From contig NC_088655.1 in assembly GCF_964019385.1 (NCBI RefSeq), forward strand, positions 9,087,130-9,151,129: 64,000 nucleotides of DNA. The letters run 5' to 3'. Of the stretch, positions 34,103 through 48,181 are shown one piece after another (the first letter of the stretch is position 1; every line of letters begins with the position of its first letter). The position numbers and the translations under genes were made by a program. The stretch is from Sycon ciliatum (taxonomy: Eukaryota; Porifera; Calcarea; Leucosolenida; Sycettidae). The notes under the pieces were generated by a model, which saw only the letters and a list, made by a program, of their open reading frames with translations, made no database searches and was not told where the DNA came from.

Positions 34103-34975
34103 TTATTTGAACAATTTTAGGGTAATAACACTATCTTTCTGGACACACAAATTCGGCTTATGAATGCGCTGACAAACAGCTTCCAAAACTTGTAACTGCA
34201 AAAGATAACCATGACGAGCACGGCACAAAACAGAAAAACAGGAATCAGAATAAGTACGACAACAGTCAGTACTAGAAACCAAATGATTGTATACTGAAGA
34301 CTTGTTATTACGAGACGGACGCACACAATCTCGACTCACGCGCACACCCTCACACTCACTCTCACCCTCACTCAGCTCACCTTCTCCCTCACTGTCCGGA
34401 TCAGAACCTGCTCCGTCATTCGCAGCGGTTTGACTCTCCTCCTCACTTGCATCGTCCTGCGTCTTACCTTCACCACCCACACCAACCGTGAATGCCGTTG
34501 CCTTCATGTCAGTCGTCGTCCTTTCCGATTGTTTCCTTCGTATTTTTACCGTGAATTCATAGGTCCGGTTGTAATCTGCTGTAGATCTCCGTGGTCTGTC
34601 ATTTGCTGTTTTGTTTTGTGGATTAGTTTTTGTTGTTGTTGGATGTGAACCTGGTGTTGTTGTTGGATGTGAAGCTGGTGTTGTTGTTGCAGCCATGGTT
34701 GTTGGTCTTTCTGTTGAATCCAGCTCTGGTTCCGGTGGGACAAATCGACCGCCGCGGGTGCTCCCCACCAACACAGACCTCGAAGGAGGAGGGTCAGGGG
34801 GAGGCAGAGGTGCTGTCACCACTCGAGGCACAGCCCCATGCAAAGCACCCAGAGGCACAGACTTAGGCACACCCGAGGGCTGCACCAATGACGGTTCCGC
34901 ACGCACCTCCAAAGAGCTGCCAAGCTCAAGCCCGTCCAACAAAGATGTCAGAGGGGGAGCGGCAGACAGCGGCAA
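34103..34975 (-). CDS. Penelope-arm frame of unknown function (left arm, 290 aa)
   Basis: A Pro/Ser/Thr-rich start, then ATTTPASHPTTTPGSHPTTT, a basic stretch RPRRSTADYNRTYEFTVK, a very acidic stretch (DPDSEGEGELSEGESE) and the tail HKPNLCVQKDSVITLKLFK. The tail recurs, still coding, at 53815-53872 and partly at 47668-47704 in other element copies, so the C-terminus has been under coding constraint. Function unknown. It could be the C-terminal extension of the Penelope protein or a separate frame. Confidence 0.5.
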   Translation of the reverse strand: MPLSAAPPLTSLLDGLELGSSLEVRAEPSLVQPSGVPKSVPLGALHGAVPRVVTAPLPPPDPPPSRSVLVGSTRGGRFVPPEPELDSTERPTTMAATTTPASHPTTTPGSHPTTTKTNPQNKTANDRPRRSTADYNRTYEFTVKIRRKQSERTTTDMKATAFTVGVGGEGKTQDDASEEESQTAANDGAGSDPDSEGEGELSEGESECEGVRVSRDCVRPSRNNKSSVYNHLVSSTDCCRTYSDSCFSVLCRARHGYLLQLQVLEAVCQRIHKPNLCVQKDSVITLKLFK

Positions 34976-35614
34976 GGAACCCGTGTAGGTGATGGGTTTT
35001 TCCTAGGCCTCCCGCGTTTGGGCCTCTCAGATTGCGCACTGGGTGGAAGGATGTGAAGTGGAGTGTGTTGTTTGATACGTGCGTTCAGGTGCTGAACAGT
35101 CCTACCAACATGCCGACTAGCACAATGTCGGCATTCGAAGTTGTAGATAACATGACTGAGGTGGAGGGTTGGTAGGACGTCCTTCCGCACCGTGAACGCA
35201 CGCATTGTTGTGAAGACTGGCACAAAATGTACTGCATAATAAGTACGACGGACGATAGACTTGACTTCGTGACACACTTTGATCGATTCCTGCCCCTTCC
35301 ATGGCAAACATAGATAGACGGGACAGCGAGGTGGACCAATCAGCACCGATTTCGGTTTCTGCTCCATGGACAGAAACTTACGCAACAAGAATTCTGGATA
35401 GCCATTCTTCAAGAAAACAGATCGAAGAAAATCGAGCCCGGCCTGCAGCTTACTGGGCGAACAAATACGTTTCTCACGGTCCACGAGATTACGAACTAAG
35501 TTGACCTTGTATTGAGACGAACAATATGAATCGAAGGCAATGTACTGACCGGTGAACGTAGGCTTACGATACACAGAAGTCAACATTTCACAGCCAGTCT
35601 TCTCTACAAGTGTT
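34948..35614 (-). pseudogene. Penelope-like reverse transcriptase C-terminus plus GIY-YIG endonuclease
   Basis: The frame begins abruptly at the inverted-repeat junction with TGCEMLTSVYRKPTFTGQYI, a motif of the Penelope reverse-transcriptase palm/thumb. It continues through NLVRNLVDREKRICSPSKL and NGYPEFLLRK, and ends in the endonuclease LSHVIYNFECRHCASRHVGR plus TVQHLNARIKQHTP (VIY for GIY, HVG for YIG, then the conserved Arg). It stops at 34948. The catalytic reverse-transcriptase core upstream is absent, so the copy is dead. Confidence 0.8.
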
Positions 35615-36281
35615 GGTGGGGAGCACCCGTGGCGGTCGATTGGTCCCACCGGAACCAGAGCTGGATTCAACAGAAAGACCAACAACCATGGCTGCAACAA
35701 CAACACCAGCTTCACATCCAAGAACAACACCAGGTTCACATCCAACAACAACAAAAACTAATCCACAAAACAAAACAGCAAATGACAGACCACGGAGATC
35801 TACAGCAGATTACAACCGGACCTATGAATTCACGGTAAAAATACAAAGGAAACAATCGGAAAGGACGACGACTGACATGAAGGCAACGGCATTCACGGTT
35901 GGTGTGGGTGGTGAAGGTGAGACGCAGGACGATGCAAGTGAGGAGGAGAGTCAAACCGCTGCGGATGACGGAGCAGGTTCTGATCCGGACAGTGAGGGAG
36001 AAGGTGAGCTGAGTGAGGGTGAGAGTGAGTGTGAGGGTGTGCGCGTGAGTCGAGATTGTGTGCGTCCGTCTCGTAATAACAAGTCTTCAGTATACAATCA
36101 TTTGGTTTCTAGTACTGACTGTTGTCGTACTTATTCTGATTCCTGTTTTTCTGTTTTCTGCCGTGCTCGTCATGGTTATCTTTTGCAGTTACAAGTTTTG
36201 GAAGCTGTTTGTCAGCGCATTCATAAGCCGAATTTGTGTGTCCAGAAAGATAGTGTTATTACCCTAAAATTGTTCAAATAA
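35610..36281 (+). CDS. Penelope-arm frame of unknown function (right arm, 223 aa)
   Basis: Inverted duplicate of the left-arm frame, sharing residues from MLVGSTRGGR onwards with a handful of substitutions and ending VCQRIHKPNLCVQKDSVITL plus KLFK. The N-terminal part of the left-arm protein is missing, because the arm starts at the junction. Confidence 0.5.
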   Translation: MLVGSTRGGRLVPPEPELDSTERPTTMAATTTPASHPRTTPGSHPTTTKTNPQNKTANDRPRRSTADYNRTYEFTVKIQRKQSERTTTDMKATAFTVGVGGEGETQDDASEEESQTAADDGAGSDPDSEGEGELSEGESECEGVRVSRDCVRPSRNNKSSVYNHLVSSTDCCRTYSDSCFSVFCRARHGYLLQLQVLEAVCQRIHKPNLCVQKDSVITLKLFK

Positions 36282-36574
36282 TGTTCTTTTGTGTAGTGTG
36301 GCAACGTTGTTGCCACTTGTGCCTAAATGTGTTTTGTCACCTTCTTGTTTATTATTGTTATTATTATCATTCGTTCTCACTTTTTGTTTGTTGTTGTTGT
36401 TGCTGATACACACTTGTCACGCTTAGTTCTTACTTGTATACCCTTGTTTTCTGCACACGTTTGTGAGAAATCGCACCTCGATATTCCAGTGCTGTCATTG
36501 TATCGTGTCACCCTACCTTGATTGCTATATTATTTCCTTTGTTCTCATTTTGTTCTATAGTACAACGGTGATTC

Positions 36575-36594
36575 CTGAAGAGTGTTGTACGAAA
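36575..36594 (+). ncRNA. Hammerhead-like core, degenerate (right arm)
   Basis: Same sequence as the left-arm core. GTACAAC just upstream (about 36559) and GTTGTAC within it form a perfect 7-bp alternative stem, which competes with a hammerhead fold. Confidence 0.4.
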
Positions 36595-36692
36595 ACTTGT
36601 TCGAATCATCTTCTTTTTTTCCATTGCCTTTTTCTTCTTACATGTATTTTTCCTTACCTTTTAGGTTGTTTCTTGCATCGTCTCCATCGCTT

Positions 36693-36998
36693 AATAATAA
36701 TAATAATAATACCACAGCACGCGTAATAATATAATTATGTGGGTATAATTATACGTTCCGCTTCTGTCCTATCTCCTATGATCAAATTCCATTATCAAGG
36801 TAATTATTAACACGGCGCACTGATGACCTGTGACGCCAGATCATGGATTGTCGGCCAGATTTCTCCATGTAAGCTTGTCCAGAGCGATGGCCCTCACATT
36901 CCCCAGCTGACTGCTGCGCTTCAAGTCGATGTTCCTCCTCTGTAAGTCGCTTGTGATGCGCGTCGCAATGGATGTCCTTGGACGTCCACGCCCAGCCT
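36693..36998 (-). mobile_element. 5'-truncated LINE with 15-bp target duplication
   Basis: TCGTCTCCATCGCTT is duplicated at 36678-36692 and 36999-37013, interrupting the Penelope right arm. On the minus strand the insert encodes AGRGRPRTSIATRITSDLQR... ending DKLTWRNLADNP and a stop, a LINE C-terminus, and terminates in an (ATT)n tail at the left junction. Confidence 0.88.
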
Positions 36999-37139
36999 TC
37001 GTCTCCATCGCTTACATTGTTTTAAATAAAGTAGTCCACATGTCGCTTCAGCTCGTCCTACTTATTGCCATATTAAAATTATTGTCTCCTCGTCGAATTT
37101 TTAAATAATAATAATAATAATTACCACCCTGGGTATCGG

Positions 37140-37400
37140 GTAGGCGCTAGGCCTTGACGGATTATGCTAATATTTTCGTGAAATTATGCTTTTCGCATTG
37201 CTGAAAAAATTGCAGAATTATGCTATTTTTATGCTAAAAGTTATCGTTGGAACGCGCTTCCTGCTGATATTCGCACAATCTCCTTGCTCAGAAACTTCCG
37301 TTCATCTATTCAACAATTCATAGGGTACCCTGTAAAAAGGCCCTAGGCTACTGCCTAGGCCTGTGGGACTGCCCTATTCAAAATTTAATAATAATAATAG
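37140..37400 (+). mobile_element. LINE 3' end (WNALPADIR motif) and a decayed MITE
   Basis: From 37247 the frame reads WNALPADIRTISLLRNFRSS.. to a TAG at 37344, the usual C-terminus of Jockey/CR1-type LINE proteins. It is followed by ...CTGCCCTATTCAAAATTTAA and AAT repeats. At 37150-37210 lies an end, TAGGCCTTGACGGATTATGC, related to the hAT MITE family. A related inverse end is at 42615-42643. Confidence 0.65.
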
Positions 37401-38304
37401 TGGTGACAGTCAATTTTTTCTTCAGACTTTTCCCGTTTGTCTCTTTCCCTCAAACCAGTTAATATTTTATGACTTGGGGCTCCCCGCGTGCTAGTTTGTA
37501 CGTGAAGTGTGTGGGTTACAGTGAGGGCTGCGTCCCACCCGCCTGTGTGGATTCACAGGAAGTGTGAGTTACGAAGTCTGAAGAAAATATTGAACGGCCT
37601 CTGCTGGGATGACGACTACACCATAGCTCAGTGGTTAGAGCATCGCTGGCTACAAGCGAGGGTCCCTGGTTCGAGTCCTGGTGGTGACAGTCAATTTTTT
37701 CTTCAGACTTTTCCCGTTTGTCTCTTTCCCTCAAACCAGTTAATATTTTATGACTTGGGGCTCCCCGCGTGCTAGTTTGTACGTGAAGTGTGTGGGTTAC
37801 AGTGAGGGCTGCGTCCCACCCGCCTGTGTGGATTCACAGGAAGTGTGAGTTACGAAGTCTGAAGAAAATATTGAACGGCCTCTGCTGGGATGACGACTAC
37901 ACCATAGCTCAGTGGTTAGAGCATCGCTGGCTACAAGCGAGGGTCCCTGGTTCGAGTCCTGGTGGTGACAGTCAATTTTTTCTTCAGACTTTTCCCGTTT
38001 GTCTCTTTCCCTCAAACCAGTTAATATTTTATGACTTGGGGCTCCCCGCGTGCTAGTTTGTACGTGAAGTGTGTGGGTTACAGTGAGGGCTGCGTCCCAC
38101 CCGCCTGTGTGGATTCACAGGAAGTGTGAGTTACGAAGTCTGAAGAAAATATTGAACGGCCTCTGCTGGGATGACGACTACACCATAGCTCAGTGGTTAG
38201 AGCATCGCTGGCTACAAGCGAGGGTCCCTGGTTCGAGTCCTGGTGGTGACAGTCAATTTTTTCTTCAGACTTTTCCCGTTTGTCTCTTTCCCTCAAACCA
38301 GTTA
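37401..38304 (+). repeat. 281-bp tandem array of a tRNA-derived SINE
   Basis: A 281-bp unit repeats 3.2 times with practically no change (unit starts 37401, 37682, 37963, 38244). Each full unit contains a tRNA-like head (37619-37687, 37900-37968, 38181-38249) with A box TAGCTCAGTGGTTAGAGC and B box GGTTCGAGTCC, CACCA/TGGTG acceptor pairing and a TCGCT/AGCGA anticodon stem. It lacks U33 and has a mismatched T-arm, so it is not a functional tRNA. The 3' part CAATTTTTTCTTCAGACTTT is also found in a lone copy at 45652-45724. Confidence 0.85.
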
Positions 38305-39537
38305 AAATAATAATAATAATAATTATTATTATGCCGCATTATGCTCACATATGCTGCTAATGTATTATTGGAAAGGCTTCCTGTGATGAATCCTGTCTGA
38401 AGCCTTTCCATACTGGTACTCGATGTTCCAGTTTTGTGACACGAGAATGGCACGAGAATTAGTGTACCGCTGAGTGTACCGCTATACACGTGGTCGACAC
38501 TTAGTCGACACGTTGTTGATACTTTTTTGACACGTACGTGACCCCGTCAACGGTCTGCTTTGTGCCAATGCCACTCGGTAAACGCCGATGTCGCGTACGA
38601 CAAATACGACTATCCCGTACGCGAAATAGTTGAGAACTGCATGAAGTGGACCTGACGGCAAGGACAACTGCGACTTCCCTTTCGGTACCCCTGACGGGAA
38701 GGCCGAGAACTGCAGAAGTCGACAAAGTCGAACGAGGAGGCCCCTTTCCGTACCCTGTACTGCAAAGTGCCATTGATGGATGCTTTTGCAACTGGAACGA
38801 CCCCTTAAACGCTGTCGCGGCGACTATCCCGTACGCGAAATAGTTGAGAACTGCTGACGTGGACCTTTTGCACCTGGAACGGCCCCGTAAACGCTGTCGT
38901 GTCGGCGGAGTGAATGTGCAGGGTGAAACGAATTGCTGCAAAGACGTCCCCTCTAGGCCTTTGGAGACATCGTTGGCGGACTGAATGCGCAGGGCGAAAA
39001 GAATTGCTGCAAAGACGTCCACTCTAGGCTTTTGGAGACATCGTGGGAACTCCTTCCGGTACTATACAAACTGCTGACGTGGCCGTGGACATGTACATGG
39101 AGAGTCATGGTGGGACTTCATGTACATGGATTCATGGTGGGAATTCCTTCCGGCACCCCCGTACCGCAAAGCCAACGGTGGGGAAGGAGAAGTGCAGACG
39201 TGCAGGAAGACGAACGAGGAGGAACCAGGACGAGCCGAGCAATGGCAGGACTAGCTGGACCGTAAGTAATAGCTGAATTGTGCATGACAACTTGACATCC
39301 ATGCGGCACTCGCCACTTGCCACTGCATATTTCTTGTCCACTAACAATGTCTCTCCTCTGCCCCCTGTGTGTCCACGGCCCTGTTGCTGAATTGGCCCGA
39401 TGAATCGAATGTCTTCCGCAACTGGAACGGCCCAGTAAACGCTGTCGCGTCGGCGACTGAATGCGCAGGAGGGAAAATATTGCTGCGAAGACGTCTCCTC
39501 TAGACCACGGTAAGGCAACCCATTGATATGCGGCCAG
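38305..39537 (+). repeat. Diverged repeats with a GAACGGCCC..AAACGCTGTCG core
   Basis: AAT/ATT repeats (38304-38330) are followed by a GC-rich stretch in which CTATCCCGTACGCGAAATAG (38607, 38823), GCAACTGGAACG..TAAACGCTGTCG (38789, 38873, 39419) and GAATTGCTGCAAAGACGTCC (38930, 39000, 39478 variant) recur. GAAAGGCTTC and GAAGCCTTTC near 38370-38410 form a hairpin. No reliable gene. Confidence 0.55.
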
Positions 39538-40075
39538 TTACCTTCTACTAACACGTTATCAGGTGGAGAGTGTCTTGTACTCACGTTATCAGGTCGAGAG
39601 CGTATTGTAGTCACTCTCTCTATTCCTGTACTTCATTACGTTTAAGGTGTACGTATAATTTCTCAAAAAAATGTAATGGTCTACAGTCGTGTCGGAAGGG
39701 TGCGGTGGGACTGTAGACCTGTTACCTTCTAACACGTTATCACTATATCAGGTCGAGAGCGTATTGTAGTCACTCTCTCTATTCCTGTACTTCATTACGT
39801 TTCAGGTGTACGTATAACTTTTCCAAAAAATTTAATGGTTCACGTCTTCAGATAGAGAGCGTATTGCACCCACTGTCTTGTCTCTGTAGTGCATTGAGAT
39901 TTTGTTGATCGCACATGAAAATGGATACACAGACAAAGCAGGCCAAGTACATGGCGAGATGGCGCCAGAAGAACGTCTTCAGATAGAGAGCGTATTGCAC
40001 CCACTGTCTAGTCGATTTTGTGGATCGCACATGAAATGGATACACAGACAAAGCAGGCCAAGTACATGAGAGAGT
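39538..40075 (+). repeat. Two overlapping duplicated segments
   Basis: GTTACCTTCTAACACGTTATCAGGTCGAGAGCGTATTG.. to ..GGTGTACGTATAA occurs at about 39538-39660 and 39720-39825. CGTCTTCAGATAGAGAGCGT.. to ..CAGGCCAAGTACATG occurs at about 39843-39952 and 39975-40068. Both use AGAGAGCGTATTG, so all four may derive from one unit. Confidence 0.65.
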
Positions 40076-40449
40076 GGACGATGTGCGGATCGACACGGCC
40101 TGCGGGTACTTCATTAAAGTTACCCGTGACATAACTAGGATAAAAGTTAATCACTGCAAAGATATTGCCAAGTATGTGAGCACTTTGGACTTGACAGAAG
40201 AGTGCACGGGCGACGTTGACAAAACATACCGCGGTGACTGTCACCATCATGACAGCAGGGCACATCGCACGCAGCATCGCAGATCGTGTCGAATTGCGCA
40301 TCATAATATTGCACAACTGCTCCTGTGCATGCAAGTGGATTTCATTGCACTTCTCAGTTTGGGAAATGCTCGATTATGACAATTCTGCATGTGAGTGCAC
40401 TAGCCCTGAACATACATGTAGGTGACCCATCTGTGGTGTCTCATAGCTA
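40076..40449. other. Unassigned stretch
   Basis: No recognisable gene. Open frames 40074-40379 and 40216-40425 have no domain or splice support. Confidence 0.4.
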
Positions 40450-41040
40450 GCCCTTTCCCAAAGATGCTGGCCACTTTTTTCGGAACTTTTCGTTGTTTAG
40501 GAAGAAATCGCAACTTTCGCAACTTTCTTCATTTTCCGGAACTATTTCGCAACTTCTCCGCAACCTTGGCGCAATTGGCCCATGGCATGGGGTCAAAAGG
40601 TCAAGTCACCGACTACATGTTGCATTGTTGGACAAATACATACTCGTGCTCGCTCATTTCTCGCCTGCCTTCAGGCTCATTTCTGAGAAACAGTAGATCA
40701 ACGGTAGTTATGATAATTATGTGCATTCCCTTTTCCGTGCACTGTAATGATGTACATGTACATGTAGGATATATGCAACAGGCTACTGGCAATGTGTAAA
40801 GTGGTGGTTCACAGCAGGAAGGGGTGTACGAGTTTGCTGTCGCAGCATCGCTGCATTTCTGCTATTTCTGCTCCCTGTTTTGTAGGTTTTGCACAAGAAC
40901 TCTCCAATTTTGAGTTGCGATATTGGCAACTTTTGAGCTTTTTCTGAAAATATGGATGCGATTTCAGCAACTAGCACTTGTTTTGGCACGGTTGCGAAAA
41001 GCATAAGTTGCGAAAAACTATGGCATCTTTGGGAAAGGGC
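40450..41040. mobile_element. TA-flanked TIR element, 591 bp, with CAACTTT repeats
   Basis: Perfect ends GCCCTTTCCCAAAGATGC and inverse, flanked by TA (40448-40449, 41041-41042). Subterminal GCAACTTT/GTTGCGAAAA motifs recur at both ends. No coding. Confidence 0.85.
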
Positions 41041-41868
41041 TACTCATAGCCTACCTCACGACCTTCTGCTTTCTTTCTTCATCACTTGTATCTTGCAGGT
41101 ATATCATCCCGTGACGACCACATTGAAGTCTGAATTTGAAGTGTGAAGATGCTTCAGCAACCACATTGTACTTTTCCATTGCTTTCATTGTGCTTCTACT
41201 GTGCATGTGTGTAACTTGTGGGGTGAACATGTGATGACATTGTATGCTGGCGACACGGTCAGATGTTGTCCATGCGTCTAACGTACACCTGCATGTTATG
41301 CATGGAAACGGATTTGCCACTTGCGATCCTGGGACGAGTATCAGGTCAGCTTTGTCCTGTGTGGGCTGTATCAGATTGCTGTTCACTTCTCTATCTGTTG
41401 GATGTGTGACTTTCTGCAAGTTTCTGGTGTATGATGGCCACTTCCTTGCTTGTCACTTTGTATGATATTACATTCTGTATTCGCTGCTTCCATGGCGTGG
41501 TCTGCAAACTGCAATCCTTGGGCAAATGTCATGTTTGCTATGTTGTGCTTTGGCCGTCAGCTTGTCTACACGCTGTAGTTGAATTATTTTTGTTTCACAA
41601 CTGACTTCCTCAAGTACGGTGGCCACTGCTTTGCATGGCATTATATATGAAGAATTTCCTGTTTGTGTCGTGTGCATGTGCGTGGCCACGTGTGTGTGCC
41701 GTGTGCATACGCATGTTTGTGTATCTGTGTGCGGGGTAGCGAGGCGGGGAGGGCTGGTATGTATCAGTGTGTTATTGCAGTCTCATGGCTACATACAGTA
41801 CATCGCACGCGTGGTCATCATGTTTACCTTTGGGGTTGGGGTGGGGAGGGAACGGAAAAAGAACTGAA
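41041..41868. other. Intergenic, no gene supported
   Basis: Several short frames and a GTGTG-rich patch (41665-41735). Nothing recognised. Confidence 0.4.
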
Positions 41869-42303
41869 ATTATCCATATAAAAACCGCTCTGTGAGCGGT
41901 TCTGAAAAACCTTTACTGGTACTGCCCCGTCGTAAAAGTAAGAAATTAGAACTGGCCCATTGTCCCCCCAAATTCGAACTGATCCACCTAAATCGCGAAT
42001 GACGGGACCCGAACGCACCAGTAGTACGAGGTTCCTACCTGTGAATGCAGATGGGGACGTTGGTCCGGACCATAGGCCATGTACTGTACTAGCGGTAGGT
42101 TGTGTTACCCTATGATAATTGCTGTCCTGTGCCCTCCCGACCTCGTGCTACTGGTGCGTTCGGGTCCCGTCATTCGCGATTTAGGTGGATCAGTTCGAAT
42201 TTGGGGGGACAATGGGCCAGTTCTAATTTCTTACTTTTACGACGGGGCAGTACCAGTAAAGGTTTTTCAGAACCGCTCACAGAGCGGTTTTTATATGGAT
42301 AAT
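41869..42303. mobile_element. Foldback element with near-perfect 165-bp arms
   Basis: The arms 41869-42035 and 42140-42303 are inverted copies with no difference noticed by eye over about 160 bp, around a 105-bp centre. Each outer end carries a small palindrome AACCGCTCTGTGAGCGGTT. The near identity implies a recent origin or gene conversion between arms. Frames within it are mirror images and are not genes. Confidence 0.88.
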
Positions 42304-43488
42304 GTATATGATGGTCCTGTGCAAAATAGCAGGGGAATTTTTTTGTAGAGGGCGTTGTACTGCAATAGCAGAAGTTCAACGGGGTCAACGCACCGTCCGA
42401 CCTAGCTACGACCGTCACTGATTGTAGTGGACTGGACATGTTATCAAGGGAGTCGTAAACCTACGACTTCCCGGTGCATCTACTGTCTTGTAGAACATGT
42501 ACAACTGTATGGAATTTGATGCGAACAGGCGGATTATTCCAATTTTATGTGATTCGTATGCAATTTGCCTCGACTTATGCGATTATTCGATTTTGGTAGG
42601 AATTATGCGAAATATTATGCTAGCATAATCCGTAAAGGCCTAATGTCGGGACGGTCCTGGTCAAATCGGGATGATTGGAAAGTACATGATTGTATTCCAC
42701 ACTCAGAGCCTCAGTGGCTGACTAAAAGGTAGATATGTCAAACTAGCCAAACAAACATACAAGTAGATGATGGTGGTCCAATAGCATTGATGATGGTGGT
42801 CCAATAGCATTGATGATGATGGTCCAATAGCATTGATGATGGTGGTCTATAGCATTGATGATGGTGGTCCATAGCATTGATGATGGTGGTCCATAGCATT
42901 GATGATGGTGGTGTCCTGAAGCATGCAAGGCCACCGACACACCTGCGCTAGCTCTCTTGTATACCACTAGCGCATCGCGACACTGAGCTGTCAACAATAG
43001 CACAGTTATGTACGTGTCAGCTCAGCCCGGGGCAGTCACAACGTCATGGCATAGCAAACGAGATGCAGACAGCGCAGCATTGGCACAATCATGCAGTATG
43101 GCGTTCAAAAACTAACAGCATTCAAGTCGCCCAAACAAACCTAGGGTACCATGGAACAGTTTAGAAGCTGAACGGGAAGCAGCAGGAGCAGGAGGAGAAG
43201 GAGGAAGAACAGAAAGCTGAGACTATGGGGACCAAGGCCGCATGTGTGTCGGTGTATGCACGGTGGCCCCAGAACCACAGTTGATGAAACAGAGAGTTGA
43301 TCCAGTCATGTGATAATGCAGTGGGCCACAGGAGTACTCTGGCGGATCACCAGTACATACATTGGCGGCTCACGAGTCTACTCCGTTCATCAACACAATA
43401 CTAGTAAGATCTCAACTGTGATCAGTGATGCACAGGTTGGACTTTGGCTGGTACCGCCATGATATAAACTGAGCCAAGCTCTCACTTG
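42304..43488. repeat. Intergenic with GATGATGGTGGTCCA tandem repeats
   Basis: At about 42765-42915, five to seven copies of ATTGATGATGGTGGTCCATA, alternating with a CAATAGC variant. Near 42615-42643 lies a MITE-type end, GCATAATCCGTAAAGGCCTA. The rest is unassigned. Confidence 0.55.
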
Positions 43489-44135
<647 letters not shown>

Positions 44136-44395
44136 CATACACACCATTGGACCATTGGACGCCCATCGCCAGAGGCGATGATAGCGATGCTACAGCAGAA
44201 GCCATAGCAGCTTGTGCTGGGATTGCACCACTCAACAGCTTGCAAGGCTGAAGAATTGACCGCCACTATTCAGCCTGGTCTACACCACATAGCTATGAAG
44301 TGGCTTTTTCTGGCCAGTGAATCCCTACTTTTTGGTCTTTTACATTTTTTTTCACACACACATCACACCACACACATACACACGCACGTAATTTT

Positions 44396-47257
<2,862 letters not shown>

Positions 47258-47629
47258 ATCTTATTATCTTGCTTGAACTACAGTTTGACGAAAAAGACCA
47301 GCAGCACACAGGCCAATGGTATGTTGTGAACGGATACCTAGCTGGCGTGTGGAGCGGCTACGTTCTGACAGAACACTAGTGTGTTTGTCTGTTGTAAACA
47401 GAACAGTTAACTGACATACATGCACCAAAGTCAGTGCGGCGGTTGGCGCACAGTTTTCTTTGCGGATATTTTAGTTCTTTCGTCTCATACCTATGTCAGT
47501 ATCGTGATGGTGAAGCGGAGAGGATGATTCTCTTCCTCTAGGCTTTGTTCGGCCGACTTTGCTTCGTCCTCGTTGAAAAGTGATGCTGAAAAAAGTTCGA
47601 TTCGCAAAAGTATAAACAAGAGAAAGAAC

Positions 47630-47790
47630 GAAGGACAAAGTGATAACACATAACAGCAGTACATTTCACCTAGATAGTATAATTGGGTTGAAATTGTTCA
47701 AGTAACGTGTCGTGTTTGGTGCGGCCAAGCTTGGCCGATAATGTTCTAGGTGAAATGTACTGCTGTTATGTGTTATCACTTTGTCCTTCT
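47630..47790. repeat. 45-bp inverted repeat made from a Penelope tail
   Basis: GACAAAGTGATAACACATAA...CACCTAGA and its exact inverse flank a 70-bp loop. The loop reads GATAGTATAATTGGGTTGAA..CGGCCAAG, the same sequence as 53836-53905, which encodes the Penelope-arm C-terminus (..DSIIGLKLFK). This is a short inverted remnant of that element family. Confidence 0.75.
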
Positions 47791-48049
47791 TTCTTTCTTT
47801 CTTTTGTTTTTTTTTCATTTTTTCATTTGCAAGTTTATTGTTAGCACACGCATTCGTTATTGCTCTCGCAAAAGTATGTTGATTAAAAAATGTACATGAT
47901 GACATTCGATTGCTGGCTACGTGACAAGGCGTCAACACCTTTTTGACAGATCTGGCATCACTGCGGTCTCGAAGCTGTCCGCGATACACTGTAATCCACA
48001 TAGAACCTAAGGCCTGGCCATCCCAGTGCACGTACACTTCAGTTGACTG

Positions 48050-48176
48050 CAGTGTCGCTCAGTGAAATCCACTGAAGTACGTGCCGGGCGTTGCGGCCCT
48101 AGACCTGCGAACCGCGTCACCGGGCTGAGAAACGAGCAACTGGAGCGAGGCTACTGCATTACATTGAGCAGCACTG
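48050..48176. mobile_element. Short MITE, copy 3 of 3 (diverged)
   Basis: CAGTGTCGCTCAGTGAAATC to CATTGAGCAGCACTG, with TA on the right and TG on the left. The GCCGGGCGTTGCGGCCCTAG core matches the copy at 2500. Confidence 0.7.
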
Positions 48177-48181
48177 TAGCT

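Larger units (their letters stand above)
33618..37083. mobile_element. Penelope-like element with inverted 1.16-kb arms
   Basis: The left arm (33618-34775) and right arm (35610-36692 plus 37014-37083) are inverted copies differing at only a few positions. The 835-bp centre encodes the reverse-transcriptase C-terminus and a GIY-YIG endonuclease on the minus strand. Penelope-like elements are known for such inverted or tandem terminal-repeat (pLTR) arrangements. Each arm carries the same coding frame (see 34103-34975 and 35610-36281), a hammerhead-like core, and an ATT-rich end. The right arm is interrupted by a LINE fragment with its own target duplication. The element is 5'-incomplete, because most of the reverse transcriptase is missing. 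Confidence 0.85.

Noticed and set aside
37619-37687. Functional tRNA gene
   Set aside because: A and B boxes are good, but U33 is missing, the T-arm is mismatched and the unit is part of a tandem SINE array.
42079-42348. 89-codon frame in the foldback element
   Set aside because: The same peptide appears mirrored in the other arm, and it is a by-product of the palindrome.
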